From contig NW_027043829.1 of the NCBI RefSeq assembly GCF_037102585.1, positions 2,728,001-2,792,000 on the forward strand: a stretch of 64,000 bases of DNA. The letters are read 5' to 3'. Source of the stretch: Saccharomycopsis crataegensis (taxonomy: Eukaryota > Ascomycota > Saccharomycetes > Ascoideales > Saccharomycopsidaceae). Below the pieces are notes generated by a model. The model ran no database searches. It had not been told where the DNA came from and was given only the letters and a program-made list of their open reading frames with translations. Made by a program: the position numbers and the translations under genes. Positions 9,461-18,266 of the stretch are shown here, one piece after another. Position 1 is the first letter of the stretch. Every line of letters starts with the position of its first letter.

Positions 9461-9563
9461 TGACATGGACAGGAATTGAACCTGCAACCCTTCGATTACA
9501 CGAATGAACAACATATGTTTTCCGAAGCTGGAGTCGAAAGCTCTACCATTGAGCCACCACATC
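9461..9563 (-). tRNA. tRNA-Trp(CCA) with intron
   Basis: 103 nt. Exons match the yeast tRNA-Trp pattern: GGTGGCTCAATGGTAGAGC in the D arm, TTCGA-CTCCAG before the intron and TCGAAGGGTTGCAGG after it. An intron of about 31 nt sits after position 37. Acceptor GATGTGG/CCATGTC holds two wobble pairs. No T run follows before tRNA-Gly. Upstream (higher coordinates) a gypsy LTR end starts 11 bp away and a LINE follows. Confidence 0.95.
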
Positions 9564-9574
9564 TCTATGTTCTT

Positions 9575-9620
9575 TGTTATATTACGATGCGACTATACTA
9601 GATGTAGTTAGTCACGGGTT
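9575..9620 (-). repeat. Gypsy LTR end stub upstream of tRNA-Trp
   Basis: 46 bp identical or nearly so to the U5 end of the gypsy LTRs (read on the minus strand: AACCCGTGAC...TATAACA). The LTR end faces the tRNA 5' end with 11 bp between, a typical Ty3-type position. The rest of the LTR is replaced by LINE-alpha copy 1. Confidence 0.9.
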
Positions 9621-9626
9621 AAACAT

Positions 9627-11339
9627 GGCAATCCAATAAGCCCCAGTATCTTTCTCTTGGCCATACAACCTTTATTAGAAAATATTCAAACAAAAAATCA
9701 TGGCATAAAATTAGAAGTCCGGAATGAATTGACCATTTCCATGCAACCACTGGGTAAAGACTTTGCCATCCAGAATCCCATGAACCCCGATATCCTGATA
9801 AAGGTCACAGCATTTGCTGATGATGTCACCATATTTGTAAAAGATGACACTGAATTATTCACCACCCTCCAATACATCAAGGACTTTGAAAAATATTCAG
9901 GCAGTACCCTTAGCACCGATAAATCCAAGCTATACCATACAGCCGAATATCATCGCACCTTTGGACCCTTGACAAAACTACCCTATGAACAGGTCCCTGT
10001 CTTTACCTCCACTCCCTCAATAGTGTACTTGGGTATTCCACTAAACACACCACTACATCAAGATCAGGTATTGAAAAACATCAAATACAAATATTATCTC
10101 ACACAAATGCACCATCTCAGCTTAGCGGAAAAGGTATTGGGGTACAATACTTACATTATCCCTAAACTCTTATATCGTGCAATGCATCAGCCCCTTTCTA
10201 ACTCTACCACCACTAAGATTGAGGAATCATTTCAACACCTTTGTCGCAGGATTGGCAGCCTATCCCTTTCCACCCTCAAAACTTCCACCCAGATGGGAGG
10301 ATATGGAATGCTCGATCTCAAAAACCACTTCCTATATCGGTACGCACACGTCATATACCAACTACTAACATCCCTGGAAAAATATTTATATCACCAAATC
10401 TTGAGATATAAAATCCAATACGCCATTAACACCCAAATCCAAGTGGAATCTCTACTTGATCAATACCAAAAATCTCAACTCCATCCAGAATCTCACTTTC
10501 AAAGAATTGGAAGTATGATTGACAGAAACTCCATCCAAACACATATATGGTACTTTCCGTTACTTGGCTACCAACTCTCATATCCTGGCAGCTCCACCAA
10601 GAAAATTACCCTTTCTGACATTGTAAAAAGCAACATTTTCTCACTAGAAGAGAAAAAATACCTCAAATCATGGTCGATTTTATTTGATCTAGAGAACCAG
10701 GGAAAAACAAGGTATCACAGATGCAGAAGATTGAAGATTGAAGATATCCAGGACAATTTAGCAAAACCAGTACCAGAGAAATACAAGGCCCACCATCAAA
10801 AAATGTTCACTTTTGATTTTAAGAACGGCAGCAAACAGGAACAACTCAAACGAGACGTCTCCAAAGCATCAACAACATTGACCAAAATCACATACCCCCT
10901 GGAGCCACAACAAAGAAAATTTTGGAAACAGATTAACCAGATCAAAAGGTGGGTACCGGGTTCAATGGAGAACCTCCACCTCATGATGTTGGGGCTCACA
11001 TTGTTCAAATCAAAAAATTCCCGTTGCCATGTTTGTAATTTTCCTCCAGAAAATTGGAACACCAACCCCAGGGATCCTGACCATATCAAGCAAGCCTACA
11101 TCACCCATTACTACATAAATTGCACAGTATCAAGAAACTTATGGAAAATATTAAAAATGGGAATATCTCAAACATGGGATAACATCATATTGCATCAACA
11201 TCAGAAACAAACTATGATAAAATTGGATCGCTTCGCTTATTACATTGAAAAATATAATAGGGTACGAAGGTCAAATAATGCAGATTGGACTAATCAATCA
11301 ATGAAAACATTATTATATCTTATTACAGCGGTCTACTAA
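9627..11339 (+). pseudogene. LINE-alpha ORF2, C-terminal 570 residues
   Basis: The frame opens at GNPISPS, within the RT domain just after the fingers, and includes AFADDVTIF (the catalytic YADD-type motif), the thumb region and the C-terminal Cys-rich segment CHVCNFPPENW. The endonuclease and the front of the RT are absent because of 5' truncation. The frame is open to its natural stop at 11337-11339. It differs from copy 2 at only a few codons (for example SKNS against STNS, IKQA against IKEA). Confidence 0.92.
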
Positions 11340-11433
11340 AAAATTAAAATAACCATAAAACAAAATAAAAATAAAATAAAAATAATATTAAAAATAAAAA
11401 TAAAAATAGTCAATATCTTAAAGGGGGTTTTTA

Positions 11434-11450
11434 GTGAGTAGAAATCTCAC
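11434..11450 (+). other. Stem-loop in the LINE-alpha 3' UTR
   Basis: GTGAG-TAGAAAT-CTCAC, a 5-bp stem with a 7-base loop, after a run of AAAGGGGG. 3'-terminal hairpins serve as template recognition sites for the RT of several LINEs, and that role here is inferred. Confidence 0.4.
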
Positions 11451-11593
11451 ACTGTTGAATATTAATTTAAAAAAATTGAAATTCTTCGTCTTTTGAAGAT
11501 TTTCCTCCTCAAAACCAAGAACAAGTTTATATAATTATATACTTATGAGATTTAATATAAATCGAAATTATTGGAAAAAAAAAAAAAAAAAAA

Positions 11594-11685
11594 CATATAT
11601 AATGAGCATTAGCTTATAAGATTTTACATAGATATATATAATTATATATTTATTAATAAATCGAACTTTGAAGGAAAAAAAAAAA
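11594..11685 (+). mobile_element. LINE-beta 3' tail fragment with poly(A)
   Basis: About 90 bp (CATATATAATGAGC... to GAAGG and an A run) matching the very 3' end of LINE-beta copies at 40371 and 60662. This is an extreme 5' truncation lying between the poly(A) of LINE-alpha copy 1 and the first base of LINE-alpha copy 2, so it is one link in a head-to-tail chain. Confidence 0.8.
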
Positions 11686-11686
11686 C

Positions 11687-14214
11687 ATGTCAAGTCCTGA
11701 TAGTTATAAGAAACAAAGTATTAATTACTCAACTGATCCTACAAATGATCCCCCAAAGTCCTTTACTAGAGATTCATCCCCCTCCGTGGCTGATAATGTC
11801 GATATGTCTTCTCAAGGCGACCATCAAGGTCGTGACAACAAGAACGCTGAAATTCATGAAAACAGCGTCGAAAAACCACCGGAAAATGACGAAGATGAAT
11901 CTTTTGACGATGAAAGTTCCAATTATGGAAGCGATTATTCTTCAAATGATTCAAGGGATGAGGAAAACGCGGTAGAAAACCCAAATCTGCCCGCCGCAAC
12001 CCAAATTTATTCTTCGATTGCTAATCAAATCGATCCTGCATTATTAGGTAATCAATCACCTAAGCACGCAACGGCCCCTCAACATGGAGAAGTTGAGGAT
12101 GCGAACTTGGAACAAAAAAACACCAAAAAAAATGAAAAATCCTCCATAAACTCCGAAAAAAACGTAGAAAACTCCACTGAAAACCAATCTGAAAAAAACA
12201 AAAAACCCAAAAAACCCAAAACGCCTTTATTAGTTCCACCTCCGCCCGTTCCTTCGCCTCCGTTGTCGCTTCTACTCTTGCCCCAGAAGAAATGGAAAAT
12301 TCTTCTACGACCACGGTCAACCCCTTTAATGGGAGGAAAGAAATCGACAGGGAAAATGACCCTCTTTTCCGAAAATTCGCTAACGCGTTTTACTGGCCTT
12401 TCCTCATCAAGGACCTCAAGTTCTACTACAGGGAAGTGTTGGAGCACTTCATTGAATGCTACAACAATAATGATCATATTTATCAATCTACACTGTATAA
12501 AATCCGTCCAGATGATCCAGACAGAATGATGGAATATCATAATACTTTGTTCATTGTTGAGTACTTTAGCCAACAATCTAGAACAAAGATTGACATGGAA
12601 ATGAAACGTCTTGCAGGTCTTACCACCAATGAAAAATTACAGCTCTTCAGACAAATTTACAAATTGAACCAAGGTAATTTGCATTTCAAAATCCCAAAAC
12701 CATTGATGCAAGGAAGCTCCGCAGAAATCCAATTGGCTCTCATTAAATTCGCTTTGATGGACCTAGCTAATCAACAACAACAGCTCCTTGAATCTGGGAA
12801 CATCGAGGAAACTGAACGTCATCAAAGAACAAAATTGGAGTATGATTTAAGACATTCCCAGGAAGTCATTTATATCAACTCTGATGAAAATGAAATTGTC
12901 ATTCCTGGAAGTTTTTTCCCTGATTTCCCTCTGCCAGACGACAAATTCAAAAAAAGAAAAATATCATTCATCAATCATATCAATGAGTTTTTACAAATAA
13001 GCACTGAAACCACAACTTATAAACCCAAAATTGTGATTGACGAATATGTTGAACGTCATTTTATTGAAATCGAAGTCCAAACTAGTAACAGAGATGCTTT
13101 AAACGACATATTGGAGTCCCACTTCCAACAACATAAGATCCCATACGATGCCTTTAATTTTGTTGATTTGCAAGCTTGCATAACATCTGACCCCTTCCAA
13201 AGAAATAGATTCTATGGTATGATAAACTTGGAAAAAGATACAGAACTACCAATTATCTCATCCAAGATTTTGAAAATCAAACTCTTGACCCATTGTTTCC
13301 ACTGTACTAGCTGTGGTTCCAGGAAGCATACCAAGTTCTCTTGTCCTGAGCGGAACTGTATCATCTGTAAAAAACCAGGCCACATTGGACCAGAATGCCC
13401 AATTAAACGTCATTCTAAGAAAACCAAGATCACCCCACAAAAAGAATCCCTGAATCAAAATGTTGCACATGAAGCAAATAGCTCCTTCAAAGTTGTTACT
13501 GGAAAGAAGAGAACCATTTTGAACAGAGACTCAAAACTACAACCAAACAGAAAGGACCGTTCCCAAAGACAAGTTCCAGATAAGCAGGTTGGGCAAAACC
13601 CATTCAATGTCTTAGCTGGAGATACTTCGGAATTGGATATTACGGAACCCGGCGTGGAAGCTGAAGGGAACAACACCAACCAGCCATCTCAAAAGACTGA
13701 GAAACCCCAAAAATCATCCACAAATACATCCCCATCATTTACCAGTTCCAATCCTACCCAACCAAGACATTCATCCCCAAAACCATTATCCCCAGTCTCA
13801 TCCCCTTCAACCACAAAATCCAACACCATCTATTCTCAACATGACACCTCCCCAATTCTCGTGCCAAAAACTCCAGCCAAGGAACCCTCCTCCACTCCTA
13901 ACAAGAGTTCTCATAACCTGAGTTCTAAGACCCGGAGGACATCTCAAAATACAACTGTTCACCAGAGCAACCAAGACCTGGAACGGCTGACTAAGGGAAA
14001 CCTGAAAGCCGACAAACATGATGGAGAACCGGTAAATTTACTGGCTTTCCTCGATGAACACTATTCAAGCAATGACGATGATGACTCAGATTATGAACCA
14101 GATGATCACCAGAGTGATCACATTGAAATTGACTCCCTGGATAATCCGAATGATGATGATGATAATGACGATGATGAGCTGATATCAGATATCAGCATAA
14201 ATGAATCCAATTAA
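11687..14214 (+). pseudogene. LINE-alpha ORF1 (gag-like, RNA-binding), one frameshift
   Basis: The N-terminal frame (11687-12529) starts MSSPDSYKKQ and carries NYSTDPTNDPP, a peptide shared by all three LINE families here. The rest (open from about 12193, first ATG at 12292) ends at 14214. It holds two CCHC-type knuckles (CFHCTSCGSRKHTKFSC and CIICKKPGHIGPEC, 13303-13400), then a Ser/Pro/Thr-rich segment and an acidic Asp-rich tail. Comparison with the beta and gamma ORF1s (ARSFASVV against SRSYAQIA) puts the frame change in the A/C run 12191-12232. That may be slippage during reverse transcription, a sequencing error or real frameshifting. Presumed role: RNP formation with LINE RNA. The stop is 2 bases before the ORF2 start. 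Confidence 0.85.
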
Positions 14215-14216
14215 TC

Positions 14217-17200
14217 ATGACTACCCATAAGAAATCCTTCAATCTAATATCTCAAAATATTCAGAGATATCATTTCACCTCCCAACATCACCTCTCCAAA
14301 TACAACAAACAGCACATCCTTTTCTTTCAAGAACTTCCGAAAGACTGTGAGGCTTTGATCCGAAACTTCCATCAACATTCCTTTCATGTAAATAATTCCC
14401 CTTACCCCCGAGCGGCTATACTATTGAGAAATATCCCCTCCATGGGCACGGTAATACTAAAAAATTTCATTTCCGATAAACTTGAGTCACATCTAACCGG
14501 ATACCTTACTGATCTAGTAATATCTTGGAATGATGGCAAAACTCTATTATTATTGATAAACCTATACAACCCAACTGGACAACAAAAAGCCCAATTGACT
14601 ATTCATTCCCAGTTGCACCAGCTACTCGGTGAGTTGTTGGGCCATTTGGCTATCAAATACCCAAACTCACACATCGAAATAGTGGTTGGAGGAGATTTCA
14701 ACAATATCTTAGAAATTCCAAAATCAAAAAAAAATAAAAAAATTCTGAAACATCTAAAAAAACTAAACGATTTCATTGAATGCTTCAATCTCAAAGACGC
14801 TTTCTACCTCCTGCTGTCCAAAGGTCTCCCTTCCACTAACCGAGCCTCAAACGGTAAAAATCGTCGCTTAGATCGATTTTATATTTCTGAGGGTTTGTTG
14901 GAGAATACTGCTCTTAGCCAGACAAATACCCTTGGTACTATTTCCACACATGACGAAATTAGCATCAAATTTGCCCTCTCCTTTAATTTAGTGCAACTAG
15001 GACCAAAGCGTTTCAAATTGCACAACCAACTAATACCATTTATTGCTAACTCCAAGAAGTTATCACAATTGCCATCCATATCCCATTTGATTGCAGAGAT
15101 CCGACTGTTAGCACCACTAACAAAAACGGCATTGAACTCTCTCCAACGCAGTGACCCATCTATTTTACCTGACCCTTATGAAAGATTGAACTCTGTTTTT
15201 AAACAGAACCCAAACACAAATCCAATTGATGCTTTTGTCATTGCTGGAGATAGGAAACTCACCGATATTCAAGATTTATTGGCCCATGCCACGTCCTATT
15301 ACAAGGACATTTTTTCTGCTAAAGACTACCATGATCCGAATGCCATTCGCCAATACCTCCTAACGACGATCTCTTCCAGGAAACTAATGGCCCACGAAGC
15401 TATACAGTTAGATAACCCAATTATCGAACTGGAGATCAAGGACGCAATATGGCAGGCAAACTCAAAGAGTGAGCCTGGTCCTGATGGAATCCCTTATACA
15501 TTCTATAAGGAAGCCTGGGAAAACATTAAGCATATCCTCCTCCAAGAATTCAACACTATCCTTTCCGCTGGGTCAATCCCTATTGACTATAGTCTGGTTT
15601 TGATTACATTAATCCTCAAACCCAGGAAAAATAAAGAGTTTTTACCCAATTATAGGCCAATCTCATTAATTAACACTAATATGCGCATCCTCGCTATAGT
15701 GTTAAACAACCGATTACTCAAATTCATCCCTCAGCTTGTGGGTTCCGAACAAACTGGTTTCGTCCCAGGACGTACGTCCTTCGAGCAAATTGCTGCTTTC
15801 AAAGAAGTCTTCCACTCAATGAGACCAGACTCCAACCTTTTTCAATTGCTGCGCACCTCCAAAATCCTTGTGGCTGACTTTCAAAAGGCTTTTGATAGTA
15901 TCTCGCATGCATACCTAGACCACCTCTTCCAAATTCTAAACCTTGGTACAAATTTTCGCCGATTACTAATAAACATCTTGAAATCAGCAACTGCTTCCAT
16001 AATGATCAACAACTTTCATGGTCCGCTATTTAAGTTAGCCTCGGGCACCTTACAGGGCAATCCAATAAGCCCCAGTATCTTTCTCTTGGCCATACAACCT
16101 TTATTAGAAAATATTCAAACAAAAAATCATGGCATAAAATTAGAAGTCCGGAATGAATTGACCATTTCCATGCAACCACTGGGTAAAGACTTTGCCATCC
16201 AGAATCCCATGAACCCCGATATCCTGATAAAGGTCACAGCATTTGCTGATGATGTCACCATATTTGTAAAAGATGACACTGAATTATTCACCACCCTCCA
16301 ATACATCAAGGACTTTGAAAAATATTCAGGCAGTACCCTTAGCACCGATAAATCCAAGCTATACCATACAGCCGAATATCATCGCACCTTTGGACCCTTG
16401 ACAAAACTACCCTATGAACAGGTCCCTGTCTTTACCTCCACTCCCTCAATAGTGTACTTGGGTATTCCACTAAACACACCACTACATCAAGATCAGGTAT
16501 TGAAAAACATCAAATACAAATATTATCTCACACAAATGCACCATCTCAGCTTAGCGGAAAAGGTATTGGGGTACAATACTTACATTATCCCTAAACTCTT
16601 ATATCGTGCAATGCATCAGCCCCTTTCTAACTCTACCACCACTAAGATTGAGGAATCATTTCAACACCTTTGTCGCAGGATTGGCAGCCTATCCCTTTCC
16701 ACCCTCAAAACTTCCACCCAGATGGGAGGATATGGAATGCTCGATCTCAAAAACCACTTCCTATATCGGTACGCACACGTCATATACCAACTACTAACAT
16801 CCCTGGAAAAATATTTATATCACCAAATCTTGAGATATAAAATCCAATACGCCATTAACACCCAAATCCAAGTGGAATCTCTACTTGATCAATACCAAAA
16901 ATCTCAACTCCATCCAGAATCTCACTTTCAAAGAATTGGAAGTATGATTGACAGAAACTCCATCCAAACACATATATGGTACTTTCCGTTACTTGGCTAC
17001 CAACTCTCATATCCTGGCAGCTCCACCAAGAAAATTACCCTTTCTGACATTGTCAAAAGCAACATTTTCTCACTAGAAGAGAAAAAATACCTCAAATCAT
17101 GGTCGATTTTATTTGATCTAGAGAACCAGGGAAAAACAAGGTATCACAGATGCAGAAGATTGAAGATTGAAGATATCCAGGACAATTTAGCAAAACCAGT

Positions 17201-17768
17201 ACCAGAGAAATACAAGGCCCACCATCAAAAAATGTTCACTTTTGATTTTAAGAACGGCAGCAAACAGGAACAACTCAAACGAGACGTCTCCAAAGCATCA
17301 ACAACATTGACCAAAATCACATACCCCCTGGAGCCACAACAAAGAAAATTTTGGAAACAGATTAACCAGATCAAAAGGTGGGTACCGGGTTCAATGGAGA
17401 ACCTCCACCTCATGATGTTGGGGCTCACATTGTTCAAATCAACAAATTCCCGTTGCCATGTTTGTAATTTTCCTCCAGAAAATTGGAACACCAACCCCAG
17501 GGATCCTGACCATATCAAGGAAGCCTACATCACCCATTACTACATAAATTGCACAGTATCAAGAAACTTATGGAAAATATTAAAAATGGGAATATCTCAA
17601 ACATGGGATAACATCATATTGCATCAACATCAGAAACAAACTATGATAAAATTGGATCGCTTCGCTTATTACATTGAAAAATATAATAGGGTACGAAGGT
17701 CAAATAATGCAGATTGGACTAATCAATCAATGAAAACATTATTATATCTTATTACAGCGGTCTACTAA
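14217..17768 (+). CDS. LINE-alpha ORF2: endonuclease-reverse transcriptase, 1183 aa
   Basis: APE-type endonuclease at the N-terminus (SQNIQR near 12, GGDFNN near 157, RLDRFYIS near 217, STHDEIS near 243), then the RT: PDGIPYTFYK (about 421), YRPISLINTN (478), GFVPGRTS (514), ADFQKAFDSISH (552), LQGNPISPS (611), FADDVTIF (675). A Cys/His cluster, CHVCNFPPENW followed by HYYINC, lies near 1080-1110. The protein nicks the target and copies LINE RNA at the nick (target-primed reverse transcription). The start ATG follows the ORF1 stop after two bases (TAATCATG), which suggests termination-reinitiation. It looks intact. Confidence 0.95.
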   Translation: MTTHKKSFNLISQNIQRYHFTSQHHLSKYNKQHILFFQELPKDCEALIRNFHQHSFHVNNSPYPRAAILLRNIPSMGTVILKNFISDKLESHLTGYLTDLVISWNDGKTLLLLINLYNPTGQQKAQLTIHSQLHQLLGELLGHLAIKYPNSHIEIVVGGDFNNILEIPKSKKNKKILKHLKKLNDFIECFNLKDAFYLLLSKGLPSTNRASNGKNRRLDRFYISEGLLENTALSQTNTLGTISTHDEISIKFALSFNLVQLGPKRFKLHNQLIPFIANSKKLSQLPSISHLIAEIRLLAPLTKTALNSLQRSDPSILPDPYERLNSVFKQNPNTNPIDAFVIAGDRKLTDIQDLLAHATSYYKDIFSAKDYHDPNAIRQYLLTTISSRKLMAHEAIQLDNPIIELEIKDAIWQANSKSEPGPDGIPYTFYKEAWENIKHILLQEFNTILSAGSIPIDYSLVLITLILKPRKNKEFLPNYRPISLINTNMRILAIVLNNRLLKFIPQLVGSEQTGFVPGRTSFEQIAAFKEVFHSMRPDSNLFQLLRTSKILVADFQKAFDSISHAYLDHLFQILNLGTNFRRLLINILKSATASIMINNFHGPLFKLASGTLQGNPISPSIFLLAIQPLLENIQTKNHGIKLEVRNELTISMQPLGKDFAIQNPMNPDILIKVTAFADDVTIFVKDDTELFTTLQYIKDFEKYSGSTLSTDKSKLYHTAEYHRTFGPLTKLPYEQVPVFTSTPSIVYLGIPLNTPLHQDQVLKNIKYKYYLTQMHHLSLAEKVLGYNTYIIPKLLYRAMHQPLSNSTTTKIEESFQHLCRRIGSLSLSTLKTSTQMGGYGMLDLKNHFLYRYAHVIYQLLTSLEKYLYHQILRYKIQYAINTQIQVESLLDQYQKSQLHPESHFQRIGSMIDRNSIQTHIWYFPLLGYQLSYPGSSTKKITLSDIVKSNIFSLEEKKYLKSWSILFDLENQGKTRYHRCRRLKIEDIQDNLAKPVPEKYKAHHQKMFTFDFKNGSKQEQLKRDVSKASTTLTKITYPLEPQQRKFWKQINQIKRWVPGSMENLHLMMLGLTLFKSTNSRCHVCNFPPENWNTNPRDPDHIKEAYITHYYINCTVSRNLWKILKMGISQTWDNIILHQHQKQTMIKLDRFAYYIEKYNRVRRSNNADWTNQSMKTLLYLITAVY

Positions 17769-17857
17769 AAAATTAAAATAACCATAAAACAAAATAAAAA
17801 TAAAAATAAAAATAATATTAAAAATAAAAATAAAAATAGTCAATATCTTAAAGGGGG

Positions 17858-18259
17858 TGTTGTAGTTTTGTAACCCTAGTTACAGTAGTCATTACCAATA
17901 ACAAATACTATCAAACTATCCTTGTTATTATTCTTATTCTTCTTAACTAACTAACTATTTAAATAACAAAATATAAACTCAAACTATGGGGAGAGGCCCC
18001 ATATTTATAATAAGACCAATATATATGATTTGTAATCATACATCCATCTAGAACATTCTAGATGATCAATCATATGCACAATGACTAATTATTAGGCTGA
18101 GTCATAATCACATGCAGATTATATATTGCTCAGCCATGGTAAATAAACCGTCTTATCCGAGACTCGAACCCAGGATCTATTCAACACATTGATACTCGTG
18201 TTAACCGTTGAGCCATCTGTACAAAACCCAATATATGACTTTGGATTGTCAACTCAACA
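17858..18259 (-). repeat. Copia-1 LTR (3' LTR of copy b)
   Basis: 402 bp, TGTTGA...CTACAACA on the minus strand; the first bases on the plus strand read TGTTGTAG. It differs from the 4033 copy at very few bases. The purine tract lies between it and the coding stop. Confidence 0.94.
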
Positions 18260-18266
18260 CCCTCTC

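Larger units (their letters stand above)
9627..11593 (+). mobile_element. LINE-alpha copy 1, 5'-truncated
   Basis: A 5'-truncated L1-clade LINE: ORF2 from the middle of the RT domain to its stop, a 3' UTR and a 19-base poly(A) (11575-11593). It is almost identical to LINE-alpha copy 2 over the shared part, so insertion was recent. Six bases (AAACAT, 9621-9626) of unclear origin lie between the LTR stub and the first matching LINE base. The 5' end faces tRNA-Trp. Confidence 0.93.
11686..17857 (+). mobile_element. LINE-alpha copy 2, near full length
   Basis: Two-ORF L1-clade LINE (Zorro-like layout): ORF1 with CCHC knuckles, ORF2 with endonuclease and RT. Its first base follows the poly(A) of a LINE-beta tail and is within one base of the ORF1 start codon, so there is no detectable 5' UTR. 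The 3' UTR is interrupted at 17858 by Copia-1 copy b. The rest of the tail is not seen beyond that element. ORF1 has one frame change, ORF2 is open. Confidence 0.93.

Noticed and set aside
9152-9562. 136-codon minus-strand ORF covering the tRNA genes
   Set aside because: It reads through two tRNA genes and the repeat array; chance ORF.
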